Assembly (NCBI GenBank): GCA_028583405.1
Contig: CM053248.1
Location: forward strand, 26,682,769 to 26,746,768
Direction: 5' to 3'
DNA: 64,000 nt
Source of the DNA: Pogonophryne albipinna
Lineage: Eukaryota; Chordata; Actinopteri; Perciformes; Artedidraconidae
The notes beneath the pieces are model-generated. The model was not told where the DNA came from, searched no databases, and saw only the letters and a program-made list of their open reading frames with translations. Below are positions 1-55,013 of the stretch, in pieces. The translations under genes and the position numbers were made by a program. Position 1 is the first letter of the stretch; each line of letters begins with the position of its first letter.

Positions 1-44
<44 letters not shown>
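1..44. repeat. (TG)n microsatellite at the window edge
   Basis: This is a pure TG array cut by the start of the window. It lies downstream of the HIF-like stop codon, in its 3'UTR or flank. Between 45 and 539 I see no other feature and no clear AATAAA on the minus strand. Confidence 0.97.
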
Positions 45-45
<1 letters not shown>

Positions 46-539
46 CACTCAGATGTTGCCCCACGTGTCAGGTGGCCCAGACGGAAACCATACAGGAAGT
101 AGGGTCAGGCCCAGAGAGGTCAGGGAAAAGTCAATCTGCTTGCTTTCGTCGGCAAATGTTGTCTCTCACTACGCCCCGTCAACTGTCTGTCAACCACAGT
201 CTACACCTAAAGCTTTCGGTTTTCTTTTAAGGAGGACAGAAGTTGTGCTTTTGCAACTAATACGACCTAACTGAAATTTAGCCTGCCTAAACTATCAAAA
301 TGTATCTGATGTAAAAAAAAAAACTGCTTAAAATGTACATGGTTAAACTGTAGTGTTCATGGTTCAAATATTCAAAGATGTTTCCAAATACCACACAGAT
401 AAGTATGGCAAAACCACACACAGCAAGTTTTTTTGAAATACAAGGTCTCATATTTCATAAAAGTTAGATCAATTAAAATAACTGATAATGATTCGCAGAC
501 AAAAGTAAAGAGGTGTTGTTTCTTCAGACTGGAGTCAGC

Positions 540-6284
<5,745 letters not shown>

Positions 6285-6288
<4 letters not shown>

Positions 6289-6320
6289 CGTGTCCAACAG
6301 GCGTCTCTATCCGGGGCCAT
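6285..6320 (-). promoter_or_regulatory. Upstream ORF overlapping the HIF-like start codon
   Basis: An ATG at 6320-6318 sits in an optimal Kozak context (GCCACCATGG). It opens an 11-codon frame, MAPDRDACWTR. The TGA stop at 6287-6285 overlaps the main ATG (6288-6286) as ATGA. The bHLH frame cannot be reached from this ATG. A second upstream ATG at 6355-6353, in a third frame, runs through the exon 1 donor. If both are in the mature 5'UTR, translation of the HIF-like protein would depend on leaky scanning or reinitiation. The transcription start is not visible. Confidence 0.55.
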
Positions 6321-6740
6321 GGTGGCTCAGCGAGATGGAGGCTGTAGGAGTTCACAGCACAGCAGGGAATCTCCTCGCTACAACTTTACACCATCACAGG
6401 TAGTCTAATTACTCTGAAAGGCAATGAGTGCTGCCAAATGTCACGAGGCAAGTGATCCCCGCAGCACAATGACTTCAGCAGCGAGTGCCTCCTCTCCCCT
6501 CAGCATGTGCATCACCTACAGGAACCCCCAAAGGCGAGCATGATGATAGGTCAGCTGGCCAGGAAAAGCATCAGCCTCCCCTCCCTCTCTCAACTTCCCC
6601 CCTCCCCTTTCTTCTGCTCTCACACAAACTTTGAAGCATCCCACACAGAACAGATCTGCCTCTAGCATGCAGAGAAATCATTTTTTGAAAAACGAGGAAG
6701 GAAAGACGACACGGTGGAGTGATGTAGACAGCTCAGTGTT
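6321..6740 (-). promoter_or_regulatory. 5' flank and probable promoter of the HIF-like gene
   Basis: Only about 450 bp separate the prkce polyadenylation signal (6746-6741) from the HIF-like start codon, so the promoter and 5'UTR of this gene must lie here or inside the prkce 3'UTR. The stretch is pyrimidine-rich on the plus strand around 6580-6620. I see no convincing TATA box or coding sequence. Confidence 0.4.
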
Positions 6741-8322
6741 TTTATTGGAATCCGACCAGACAGGACTAGCCTGGCTGTTGCACTACATTTTGGCACAGAG
6801 TAAGATAGTGTGACCAGGAACAGCCCTACCCCTGGGTGCACAAAGCTTCACTACACACCGACTCTACTGCACACAGAGCCACCAGCTCGCCTTCAGATCA
6901 CTGTACAGTACGCGCGACAACAGTCCTCCTCTGTGTGTGCATGTGTGTTTGTAAGAAAGAGTGAGAAGAAGAAGAAAGAGCAGGTGAAGGAGAGAGTCTG
7001 TATGTGGTGCTTTTGTCTATGTGTGTGATTGAAATGAGAGGTAATTCAGCTGCTGGTTTTCCACATTTCTTTTCGCCCGGCTGTAACAGACCTATGATAG
7101 TATAGTTATAGTATTATAGACAAATATTTCCTCCAGATACACTTTACAATAATAATAATAATAATAATAACTATAATAAAAAAGAAAGATAGCAATAAGA
7201 AAGAAAAGCCATTCTTGAAAATGAAAACGTCAGTGGTTTTGGCTGAGTGAGATGGCTGATGGAGGCAGGAAAGGGAAACTGGTGCTTTGGAGGAGATGGG
7301 AAGGAAGGGGAGGGGGGGCTGAAAACACTGATGGTAACTATAGAAACAGAAATGTTGAGGACGAAAAGTCACACACCAACAAGGAGCAAGAAAAAAAAAT
7401 CACGCATTCACACGTACGAAAATGTACATTCACGACAAAAAAGAAAAGAAAACGCCCACGGGCAGACATGCACTCTGAGTAGCAGATGGATGACAGAGCT
7501 GGAAATCGGGCTTTACGCTGCTACACAGGCCGCCTGTAACACTCTGCTCCACATAATTAGTTGAATAGCCTGTAACTTGTAAGCTCGACATTCACTTTAT
7601 ACACACCAGACAGGAGGATGATGAGCGCAACAGTTCAATCATACTGCACATTTTGAGGAGAAAAAAAAGACAAAAATATCACAACAAATAAAATATATTG
7701 ATAGTCAGGGTATTGCACAAGGGTATTTGGCCCTAACTGGTCCACAATAAGGACAGTATTAACACAGGTAGGGTGCTTGTCCATGCGCCACGACTCTCTT
7801 TTACTAGCAGACGATACCAACACAATACAGCCACTCAACACAGGCTATATACAGGCCTCTGCCCAGCACCCACTGCACAGTCCTGGTGCCGGGGAGAGAA
7901 GCAGTGTAAGAGTGTGTGTGTGTGCGTGTGTGTGTGTGTGTTTGCGTGTTTGGGTTGTCTGAGCATGTGCAGTGAGCGTGTTAGAGTAAAGTTCAAGATT
8001 GTAGTGTTGGTTTGTGTGTAAATCAGCATTTAAAGTGTGTGTGTGAGAGCATGTGCGGATGTGTATATTCATAGTCATATTTATATTCATAATAAACCCA
8101 GGCAACAAGTACAACACAATGCAAGTAAAGAATATTCCAAAAAGTAACAACAACCAATAGCTTAAAAGTAAAGGACTGTGTGTGTGTGTGTGTGTTTTGT
8201 AAAGGGATTTATGGTTCTACACATGTATAAGTGTCAGCAAAGTGTGCATACGTGCGTGTAGGATTTTGTTTTCTTGGATCAGTGTGTGTGAGTGTATGTT
8301 TGTGTGAGTGTATGTGTGTGTG

Positions 8323-8384
<62 letters not shown>
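6741..8384 (-). other. prkce: prkce 3'UTR with polyadenylation signal
   Basis: After the TAA at 8387-8385 the transcript enters a (CA)n array within two bases. The UTR then runs about 1.6 kb through further TG/CA-rich stretches (8283-8382, 8181-8196, 7911-7942) and an AAT/ATT array (7149-7170) to an AATAAA on the minus strand at 6746-6741. The cleavage site is inferred to lie 15-25 bases beyond. No reading frame in this stretch looks like a gene. Confidence 0.6.
8325..8382. repeat. (TG)n microsatellite directly after the prkce stop codon
   Basis: The TG array ends two bases from the prkce TAA. In the mRNA it is read as (CA)n at the very start of the 3'UTR. Confidence 0.95.
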
Positions 8385-38485
<30,101 letters not shown>

Positions 38486-38581
38486 AAAGAAGAGGTGTTT
38501 TCTAAACGAAACAGACGAAGAGGGGGGTGGAATTCACCCACATGCATGGAGAGTGTGTGCCATGTCCAGACAGCCAATAGA

Positions 38582-38872
<291 letters not shown>

Positions 38873-39018
38873 GACAGAGGTAAGTCTGATATTGGCTCCT
38901 TTTTTTCGCGCTGGTTTGGTTGCTTTAACTCTTGGGGAAATAATCTGGCTCTTTATCTGCTACGGTTAGGCAAAACATTTAAGTTGTTGTGAGCAATAAA
39001 AAAAACCTGAAGTATGAA

Positions 39019-39635
39019 CGGAAAGCTGCTGAAAACACTTCATAGAGCTTTCAGTGAAAATGATCTGGGTTCGTCACTATAAGAAACTTCTTTGCCATTA
39101 CACAAAGTCATTTGGCCCATTGTTGATGGAAAGAGTGTTGCTTTACAGATGACATTTTGGTGAGGATTAAAAAAACGAGCTTAAATATGACACCCACTTT
39201 TGTTTGTCTATCAGGTGCAAGCAGGTGGTAAGGTAGAATAAAATAATATATGTATATTTTATATTATTAAATAACGTCATGCCTTGTATTACTCTGTACT
39301 TCCATAATATCCCCAAGGACTTATCAGATTGGGTCTTGTTAAATTACCATGAACTTAAAGCAGCTTTAATTTATATTTTTATAATAATAACAACACATCA
39401 AATGACAAAGTAAGAACACTTTATAACAGTGACTCATAGTATGATCCTACAGAGAAATATCTGAAGCTCCCGTCTGTTTTAACAGAGCTCTATTGTGAGT
39501 TTTAGCTAATTGTTTAGTGGTTAGGCCATCACCAGTCTCATAGTGTCATTCTTTGGCTATAGCAGGCTACTGTGTTTATATAAAGAGCTGTAAACATTTT
39601 CTTTATACTACCTGCTCAGCACCAAACTGCAGAAA
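39019..39635 (-). repeat. 617-bp inverted duplication, arm B
   Basis: Reverse complement of 22809-23425 with equal length and about two mismatches. It lies 1.5 kb upstream of the prkce ATG. The two arms therefore flank prkce exons 1 and 2 and all of intron 1 in head-to-head orientation. Confidence 0.92.
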
Positions 39636-42600
39636 GGAGCTCCAACAAGGCGTACAGAGAGTGAATACACATACTATACAGAGATGCTGTTTGAGAAACC
39701 AATGTGATTTTGGAACATTGAACAATGTAAATCTATTCTAGTAGACCTCAACAATGGAATTATTATCAGTAGAGATGGCCATGTCATGGGACCTTTAAAT
39801 TATAATTCTGGTCAATTTCCCCTCATGCGAAGTGCTTAATATTATGATTCTTGAAACATGCATTACAAATGATTATCTTTTTTTGCTATTGTTATTATAA
39901 AAACTATATTCTGTATTTAGACTTAGAGTAAGGTCATGGTTTAAGTTCAGTATCATATGGTTCTTGCAAACATAAACATCACATCCATGCCACTAATCAC
40001 CCTAATGTTGTCTTGTTGCTTCAGTTGATTGGTCACATTGAGTGATTAATGAGCTGCCATGGCAACTGTCACTCTCTATCATGGACTGCCCTCAGATGTT
40101 TCACTCACACACCAATCACAGAACAGAACATCTTCCTGCTCACTTACAGTAAATGTCGCGATTAAAAGAAACCTTAATGCAGGAGTAAAACATTTTTTCT
40201 TTAAAACGTATAGGCTACTGTACTTGCATATGTCTGTGTTTTAGAAAAGATACGATAAAATAATAGGATTAAATAACGATGTTAGGGGCTGTCTGTTTAA
40301 GCAAAGTAGAAATATAACATAGAAATATAATAAAATGATGTGGCAAGATCACATAGCATATTAACATTGTACATGATATTATGAGGTAAGATAAAGTATT
40401 AGGAGTGTAATGTTATAGTAGTAATAGTAATGTTAATATTAGAAATAATAGTCATTATTAGTAAAATTACAACTAGTAATAAGTAAAATAACAATAAGTA
40501 AATAATAATCTTATAATAAAATGAAATATAACATATTTCTTTGTGCTCACTTAATAAAACCGTTTTTGTTGGGACATTCTACAAAGACTTGTATTGAACA
40601 TCCTACCTGCACATCAGGCCTGTCCAGCTGCGCCCCCTGCTGGCTCGTGCGTGGTATCGCCGAGATGATGATGCTCCCACGCCGTATTCAAGTGCTACTC
40701 GTAGCTCCATGTTAATACTGTGATCAATTCTGTGACACAAAAATCCTTTAATTAGAGTTGGTAGTAGTACCAATACACCTTTGCAAAAAAAAGTTAATAT
40801 TTTTGCATTAAAATCCTACACAAGTGTTATAAGCCAAATGCAATTAGAGTATCAAAACCAAAAGCAATTACTTAAATAAAAATGTCTGAGAAGTTTTCTG
40901 GGGAAATGTTTTTTTGGTGGAACTACAATGAAAACTTTTTTAAAGTTCCACTAGACACTTGAGTATTTATATATATATATATATGTAAAAGCGGATAGAT
41001 ATAAATAGAGACATAGGGTAACATAACATGTAACATTTTAAAGATGTTGTGCAATACATTTTTCTCTAAAATGCATAATATTTTGTAATTAAAATCGTTA
41101 TCTGTCATATAAAATTTGAGCAGTAGAAATACATTTGAATATTCATACCTGTAACATGCATGGTGGAGTTTAAGTTTTCAGAAGTATACAAATTAAAAAA
41201 ATATTTAAACAAAATTATGCAACCTCAGTTGGTCATTGTCGCTGTATGGTGCCTTTGAGACTTCATTATTTGTGAAGATGTTCCCTTTAACTTCATAATC
41301 ATTGTATTATGTAGATATCAGGCTGTTAGAAATGCATGTTTCCCAAGCTCCTGCGCTTTTCATTAATGAACTGTAAGCAGACAATATAGGAGCACTTCCA
41401 AAATATGTCCAACCTGTCATGGACAGATTATACATTTTCATTAAACAGTGAGACATTTTCAGAAAGATATGTTATCCCTTTCTTAACAATTGATGTTAAA
41501 TAATAGGAAAAGTGTTTTGGTAATAATGAATTTAGTGCAAAACATTTGTTTTCCTTTAAAATATGCAAAAGTTTAACTTACTTTTCTAAATAAAATCCAG
41601 CAACTAATACTATCTGGTCAAAATGTCGACAATACTATAAAGTCCTCATTTGTTTATATAGAAATCCAACAAAAACTTTTGAAAAACACAACGACGGGCT
41701 GGACATTTTCACGACAGGTTGATTTAAGAAACATACTGGTTTTCATTTGGGGGGCTAGCTTAAATTCTGAACATTACTGTAAGAACTCTTGGACATCCTT
41801 TCAAACAGACCATGAAACCTGTTGACCACTCAGAGTTGAAAGGTTGGACATTTTGGTACAACGACAGGGTGGACATTTTGACCTTCAGTTAGCATGTTGG
41901 TTCCAACAAATTGTGACTAGCTGACTCTGGTTTTTATAGACAATTTAGTGTTAAACTTACATGTCTTACAGCATATTCTATGCCGACAGGGTGGACATCT
42001 TCAGCTTAGGAAAAGCATGTTATCTAATTTATCCAAAGAAAATCCGGTACTCACTTACTTTAGACTTTGAGTTTCCTACTAATGAAGAGAGAATAAACTT
42101 TTGATAAACAAAATATGATTGTTATCACCAAATGATCAATGCACTCAAGTTGAGTAATATCTTAATTAGCAAAAATAATAATTTGAAGACATTCTTTTTC
42201 TTAAAGATTTGAATAATTTTACTGATTTAATGGGTGGTGCTTGGGACATAGCAAAATAGCATACAAATGATACAAAAATGAAAAAAATCTAGAAAATGTG
42301 TCTAAAGAGCCAAGTAAAGCATTTTAGTAAATATAGAAATGTAAGACTAATATGACAAACAACTTTTATATTTCATTTTTGAGCAACTTGACGATGTACA
42401 GGACACCAAAAGGCACCCTGCAGCGAGAAAGACCCAAGTATATTATTTGGCTACATTCTGTAAAAAATGAAGGACATTGTGTAACAATACAAGTCAGTGG
42501 CAAAAAGGTAAACATTTTAGAATATCTGCCTTGTGTAAGTTTTCCTGCCATAAAGTAGCACAACAAGTGATACATCTCAGTAATACTGAAGATGTTTGCT

Positions 42601-45600
42601 TTTCATTAAAGTAAAAGAAGAGTAGGCCTATATCATATTCCAGGGAGGCGTGGCACAGACTGTTGAGTAAACTGCCCTCTAAATCATTTGTTGTAACATT
42701 TAGGTGATTGGGACCAAACATGTTATCATTGGTTTGAGCTAGTGTAGGTATAATTCCCGAATGTCATTTGGCGCGTACCAGGCCCTGACCAAGTAACCTT
42801 GACTTGGGTATTTGTTATTTGTAGGCCTACTCTGCTATAGAGTAATCAGGCATAGTAAGGGAAGGGTTAGGAGGTTAATGCACCATTAGTGTTGGTTTGT
42901 GAACATTTTTGCGGTTGATTAGGGGTCTGCAAAGAGGGAGAAATTAAAAGTAGTGTATCATATACTCAACTGTTCTCTATTGCAAGGTCGACATCTTCAT
43001 TAGCAAAGCCTTTGAAAAACATTCCCAAAGTAAGAAAATCGTTACTTTTTTTGTTTTTTCTGGTTTGGTTTCAGTAGTACATGACTGTTTTGCTTCCAAT
43101 ACAGGTTTGTGCAGTATAATAATTGTACGACCTTGTGACGAAAACTAGCAAAAACTCATAAATGTTACTGTCCTCACCTCCATCTGACCTCCATGCGATG
43201 TTGCTCAACTTCCTGTTTGAAGCTGGCCCCGCCCACAAGCTTGAGTTATTTGAAAGATTTGGAGCTCAGCAAAAAAAGTTTTAACTCACAAGAAAATAAA
43301 CCCTGTCAAGCTTTTCTGTCCTATTTAACTATATGCCCTGAAGGCCCTTAAATCACCTTATGGTAGGCTGCTAAGGACTAAGTAATATTTTATTCTGTAA
43401 AATGCTAAGGACAGTGTTAAATAAAGAATCTGATGGGAATGTAACGCTGTTTAATATCATCGTTTTAAGTTAAAAAAAAATCTATCTGACCTGTTGAGTG
43501 CACTATTCAAATTCAGTTCGTGTAATTTAGAACTGTTTATTTCATGAATAAAAGCCAACATCTTTATTTGACTGTGTTTACTTTAACCACGGGGGGGCGC
43601 CACTGTGTTGGTCAGCCGCTGAGCAGATGAATGAAAGCAGATTTGTTTTTTAAATATTGAAGTTAAATGCATTAACCATGCATTTTGAGAGGAAAATTAA
43701 TTGATGGAGACATCTCTCAACACCCATATGAAACAGAACTGTAAACAGATTTTATTTTTCTTTATGGATATTTTACAAATCACTCACCTTTTAAACTGTA
43801 TTCTTGTTTTACTGTCATATAGTATTTCATAACTGTTTTTCATTTATTCTCATAAATGGTGACCAAAACGTTTGAGACCCACTGAGATAACTAGACTAAA
43901 GTTAACTATCTAAACACTCAGAGAGTCCCTGGCCTTACCTCACTGAGCCTCTCAGTCTGACAGGAGAGAGCTCTCCCTCTCCTTGTTTTAGAAACAGCTT
44001 CTAATATCCGTTAGCGCAGCTAGCTAACCAGATGCTAACAACAATAATGCAAATTTAGTGAGTTTGGTAGAAATATACTGTATAATAATAAAGTTATTTA
44101 AGATGATGCCATATTTATTGAAGATTTTACATTATAAATATTCCCCAATATTATTCAAAAGCATATTCTTCCAAACTCCTTGCTGTAGTATGACACACAG
44201 GATACTATTGATGTGTGTAGTGAGTTTGGTAGTAATAAGCTGTATAATGATTGAATATGATTCTATTATCTTTTTTCGGAGTTGCACTTTGCGGTCCCTG
44301 AGCACTCGTTTCTTCTCCGGCTGCGGATAGAGATGTGTCCAGCTCGGAGGACGGCGCGTACTGGCTTTATTTTTTTATTAAAATGTGATTGTAGTTCGTT
44401 GTCAACCTTACCACGGTACTTAGGAGACGTCATTTGTGTCTGAATAACGTTTTGTTCACAAGTTATTGATCCGTGAAATCCGAATATCCCAATATCGTTC
44501 CAACTTGACTGAACTAAGCCAGTTGACCGTCTCATTTCGTAGACCGCTCGGTTTGCTGTTCCTTCACTTTATTTTTATATACATTTATTTTGGACGCAAA
44601 CTTAGCGTGAGGTAAGGCATGTGTGGCGTGAGTGCGTGAGATATGGGTTGATTGCGTGACTCTCACGCTCAATGCGTGAGGGTTGGCAGCCCTGATGAAA
44701 GTGACTGACTGTGTTTCCACTCATACGGTTTCTTTTATCTGTATTTCTTTTTTCCAACAATGGAGGGTAGACTTGTGAATTTTTACTTGACAATCAAAAT
44801 ATGGCAAGAAAAAAATGTGGGATATCCTAATATGGGAGCCTTCTGAGTGCAGACATATTAGAAACTATTGCAACGTTTTAACAATTTAACAGAGAAAGCT
44901 TGAAAGTAACAGAACCCATCAGACAGCAGTGGAGAAAGTATTATTTTAAAAGTAGCAATACAGTTTAGCAATACAACCACAGTAAAGGCCCTGCATTCAA
45001 AGTGTTCCTTATGTAAAAACATTTAAGTGTTATCATCAATAAAGTATATTATGCAGAATGGCCCATTTTATAATAATTGATATGATATAACTGGATTATT
45101 AATAGTGATAAGGATGTGACGGTGGTTTTAACTAGTTTAAATTCCACTGGCTTGTAAAATCATCCCAAGGAAACAATAATGTCTTATGTTAGGAAAACAT
45201 ATAATAATACATTAATTTATAACACATATGTTTGATGTATTCTACATTATTAATCTGCATCTTAAAGGTTACTAAAGGTATATAATACATGTAGTGCAGT
45301 AAAAAGCTATCCATAAATTGTAGGTATCTGTAAAAAAATAAACAAATTTGGTAATAGAAAAAAAAAGCTGAATGGCCATATGCATTGCCGTTAATACCAA
45401 TAATGCATAGACATTTCAACTTGTGTTAATAGCTTGCTTCATACTGAGATGTTTTACAAATATTTGTTACCTTTTTTATTTATGATTACCATAATGCTTC
45501 TATTCAGTTTTTTATTTAACAAATTTAGATATGACAGATTAACAAACATAATTTACCAAAACTATTATTAACCTTTATTAACAAATAGATGTATAGACCA

Positions 45601-45782
45601 TTGTTTTAGGCAATTATTATTATTAATTTCATTTTGCATTGTATTAATATATTTGTACTTATTATGTTTTGACTTTGATTGTCTATACATGAATGTAACT
45701 TAAAAAACATTTACAATTGTTGACAGTGATGGTGTTATCAAAGAAGAGTGTTGGGCACAATAACAGTGATATATTAAATACT
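39636..45782. other. Intergenic DNA between six7-like gene and prkce
   Basis: About 6 kb of AT-rich sequence. Visible structure: a recurring GGACATTTT motif (about 41600-42000), a 37-bp direct repeat (44056-44092 and 44218-44254), and a transposon-end-like word GTGAGGGTTGGCAGCCCTG near 44680. No gene was recognised. The corresponding human interval holds SIX2 and SRBD1, and I see no trace of either here. Confidence 0.6.
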
Positions 45783-45808
45783 TTTATTTATATAAAATAC
45801 CAAAAACA

Positions 45809-46478
45809 TTTATTCAGCATAAAATGTAACATTAGGTTTGACATAGTATCACACACAGACTGCACAGTGAACTCTGTGAACTTTAAATAAAGTAGAAGTG
45901 AAGGTAAAGGAAGAAATAAAAGTTCATTAACATAGAAACAGCCAGACAGGAAGGTAAGGCTTTAGTGCGTATTGATTGTCTACAGCATGACATCCTGGGG
46001 TCTTTTAGAGAAACAACTCGTTTCATTAAAAAAAAAAAAAAAAAACATAATGACACATAATTAGAGAAAATAAGAGTGATTATCTCCCTGGCAGTCTGTA
46101 AAGGTCCTCCCAAGTGGGGGGTCCATGGGTTAAAGTCCAACGGGGGTCCACGGCTTGATGTCTGTTTAATCAGGGTGACGGTAAGCTGGGTCAACAGATG
46201 CACCATCCATGCATGGATGAAGTTAAAAAATCTATAATGTGGGTCTGGTGATCAAACAAACTTAAACCCAGCAGCATAGAGAAACATTTTTCACATTGTC
46301 AGGAAACAAAAGAAACTTCATGCAACTTGTTACATCACCTGTTTGATGGGCTGGCGATAAGCCCTGAACATTTATTGCAACCCAAACCGTGAAGAGCCTT
46401 TTGTCCACATCCTCCGCTCTCTGGTAATCCACAACTGACCATCACAGGCCCCTCGAAGGTCCATTGTACATTTAAGTC
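45809..46478 (-). other. six7: 3'UTR of the six gene with polyadenylation signals
   Basis: Downstream of the stop at 46481-46479 the minus strand carries AATAAA at 45814-45809 and again at 45788-45783, after a 19-base A/T run near 46025-46044. The end of the transcript is inferred. Confidence 0.55.
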
Positions 46479-47842
46479 TTAAACATCCAAGTCAGAGTCA
46501 CTGTCTGTTACTGAGAGAAGAGTTTCTCCATCTGCTCGCTCTTCATCTGGACTGCACTCTCCTCCGCTGAGCGACCGAACACCATCTGGACACATCCGGT
46601 GATGCTGCAACCTAAAAACAGTGATAAAGATGTGTCAAAAGTGGGAAACTCTGCTTGTGATAACATTGTTAAAATTGATAGAAATGTTAGAAATGAAGCC
46701 ATTGTCCAACTAAATTAGTGCATGCATGTCAGGCAATCTGCACCCATTAGTGAACATTTTGTCTTCATCAACAGGATGACCCACACACTGATCCTGAAGA
46801 CAATTATAGTGAGAGACAGAAAGAGGAAAGATCGTCCAGGTCAGACTGACAGAAGGAACACAAAAACCTACAAGCTGAATGGCTGTGCGTTTTTACGCAT
46901 GAATGGCCCTCTTTTACGCACAACATTGGCTGCCTGTGGAGACGAAATTGCCTCAACAAGAGAATGAGTAAGAGTAATCAATAAAGAGGCTGCTTTTGGG
47001 GAAATTAAAGTTGCTTTGACTTTAATAGTATTTAAATCCTATACCAACACAATCATTAGTAACACTTTATTCTGGCTGCTATGGCGTGGATTTTCAGCCC
47101 AATATGTTTTCTCTAACTGTTACTTATTCCAAGTAAAAGTCACTGACCTGTTTTTGGCGGCTGCCGCCCGGTCCCTCTGTCTCCGGTTCTTGAACCAGTT
47201 TCCAACCTGAGTCGGTGTGAGTCCAGTCGCATGGGCCAGCTCCCGCTTCTTCCCCGGGTTTGGGTAGGGGTCCTGCAGGTACCACTCTCTTAGCAGCCCC
47301 CGTGTGCGCTCTTTGAAACAGTGCGTCTTTTGCTCACCATCCCAGATTGTCCTCGGTAACGGAAACTTCTTTCTCACGCGGTACTTGTCAACAGGTCCAA
47401 GCGGTCTCCCCCGGAGTTTCTCTGCCTCCCGGTAGTGAGCCTCAAGCCACATCGCCTGAAGTTTTCCGTGCGATGCGCGCGTAAAGCGGTGCGTCTCCAG
47501 GATGTGATAAAGCTCGACGAAACTCCCCGTGTGGTAGGCCACCACGGCGCGAGCCCGCTGCACGGACTCGTGCTCAGAGATGGAGTCGCGCCCGTCTGCG
47601 GTCACCGGGAGGGACCAGAGGAAGCGGGCCAGCCGCTCGATGTCTCCGGTCTCCTCCAGAGTCTCGCAGACGCTGGCGATCTGCGCCGCGGAGAAACACA
47701 TTCCCGGGAGAGCCAGGGGAGGACAGGCGGAGGGAGGGTCCTCCGGGGACCGGGAGCGGGCCAGGGTAGGTGGCCCATCTGCAAAGTGTGGCAGGAGGAT
47801 CCGGGAGGCTGAGAAAAAGTCGAGTGGCGACCTGAACACCAT
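46479..47842 (-). CDS. six7: SIX3/6-class homeobox transcription factor, six7-like (275 aa)
   Basis: Exon 1 is 47842-47148 and exon 2 is 46611-46479, joined across a 536-bp GT-AG intron that splits an Arg codon in the KNR sequence, as in SIX3. Residues 1-10 are [10 protein letters not shown], the SIX3-type start. The SIX domain is about 48-163 and the homeodomain about 168-227 ([20 protein letters not shown]). The C-terminus reads [12 protein letters not shown], close to the SIX3 ending SVTSSDSECDV. SIX3 has a long glycine-rich N-terminus and a longer C-terminal tail, both missing here; SIX6 starts later. A short, divergent SIX3-like protein fits fish six7, which works in eye and photoreceptor development. 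The class is certain; the six7 name is inferred from these features. All DNA-contact residues look intact. Confidence 0.92.
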
Positions 47843-48060
47843 CTGGATGACAGAATGAAACCAGAGAGCAGTGCGTCTCGGAAAGAGTCTGACAGAAATC
47901 TGCTGAAGTCTGACTCTTTAGCTCACCTGGGAGTCAGGGAGGGACCCTGGATCTGACTCCTGATTGGACACCCTAGAGCTGATGCGGGGTTGTCATGGCA
48001 GCCCTGTCAATCAAACACAGAGGATTTATCTCCCTCTTGTTAAACACAAGCTGGACATAG
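47843..48060 (-). promoter_or_regulatory. six7: Promoter region of the six gene
   Basis: The minus strand has CCAAT at 47967-47963, about 120 bp upstream of the start codon, and another TTGATTGACA-like CCAAT variant near 48008. There is no obvious TATA box. The block is moderately GC-rich against an AT-rich flank. Confidence 0.4.
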
Positions 48061-53640
<5,580 letters not shown>

Positions 53641-53649
53641 TTATTCATA

Positions 53650-53870
53650 AACCGAAATATTAGACAAATTAGACATTGTGATGGCCCAACATAAGGATAT
53701 GGGCATAATAGATGTCTGAACCAAATTTCATCGCAATCTGTCCAATAGTTGTTTAGAGATTTAATTCTAAATCATAATGGTGTAACTACAGGAAAAGTCA
53801 CAGGTTCATCCTCTGGGGAACATGAATGTCTGTACAAAATGTGTCCAACTCTATTGATTAGATGCCAGTA
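53650..53870 (-). mobile_element. Dispersed teleost repeat fragment
   Basis: Reverse orientation of the family word GTTCCCCAGAGGATGAAcct / ATTGCGATGAAATTTGGTTC (here complementary at 53720-53830). The same family appears on the plus strand at 54880-55000 (TGGATGGATTACCATGAAAT, ATTATCCCCACAAGATGAAG). This is a common non-coding fish repeat known from memory; its class is unknown. Confidence 0.45.
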
Positions 53871-54879
53871 GTGTTTTGTTATGAAATAAGCAACTCAAAA
53901 AACATTATTTAAGTACTTTTTTTTCAGTTTTTCCAATATATGCTAAAGAAGACATTACTTATTACCTTACTTCATTTATCCGTATACAGTTTCAAAGCAC
54001 TAATGTTGATTTATCATACAGAACACACAATAACTCAATCAAATATGAAGATTTTTTTCATCTTGCACAAGATCCATACCCTATGTGTGAACAAATAATA
54101 TCTTTCAGGACAAATTTAGCAGATTTGTATTATATAGTTTACCTAAAGTATAATTTCGAATGCAGGACTTTTACTCGTGAGTATAGTAGCTTTTTCTACC
54201 AATTCATGAAAGCATATTAGAATGGTGACTGAAAACTTTAGACTGCTGGTAAGTCACAAGATCTTCAACGTTTTCAAAATGGATCCAGTGTGAGTGAACA
54301 ATATCTGAAACACATTTCACGACACTCCATACAATAGGTTGAGATATTTCAGTTTGGACAAAGTGGTGGATTCCCCAACCGTACATGGCTTAGAATAAAT
54401 GTGACCATGTGACTACAAAAACAAAAGGGGGTAGATCTGTGTCTTATCTTGTTTTATGTCATGTACTTGTACACAAACAAATTAAAGTGAAAGAGATTAA
54501 AGATCAACTGAGGAGGGGGGGAGACACATTTGCAGGTCAGTGTCTATTGTTTTTGTAATATTAGGCTTAAAGTGGATTCAGTGGGTGAATCAGTGCGAGG
54601 GTGCACCCTGTACCCCCTCCATCATCAAATTAAATCCACCCCTTACACCCCCCTAAACACACACACATAAACACACAATCACCACGGTAATATATTTGGA
54701 TGGCTCATTCACAGTCTGCCACACATGCTCTGCAATCCCATAATCCCACTACAGATTGAGAACACCTTCAAGATACGATGTGATTGTGATTAGGGATTAG
54801 GATCAAATTATGATAGAGTGACAGATTAGACAGCGTGTGTGTGTGTGTTGTAATTAATCTATGGATGGCAAAGTCAGTT

Positions 54880-55000
54880 GCTACATCACTTTGGTTAGTA
54901 TTGAAACATCTCAAAATCTATTGGATGGATTACCATGAAATGTGTGTAGACATTTATTATCCCCACAAGATGAAGCTTCAATCATTTATTTAGTTTATGT
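54880..55000 (+). mobile_element. Dispersed teleost repeat fragment
   Basis: Plus-strand relative of 53650-53870, with TGGATGGATTACCATGAAAT followed by AGACATTTATTATCCCCAC and GATGAAGC. Confidence 0.45.
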
Positions 55001-55013
55001 TTTAGGCAGTGGC

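Noticed and set aside
47435..47858. Plus-strand frames over the six exon 1
   Set aside because: They are shadow frames opposite a well-supported homeobox exon.
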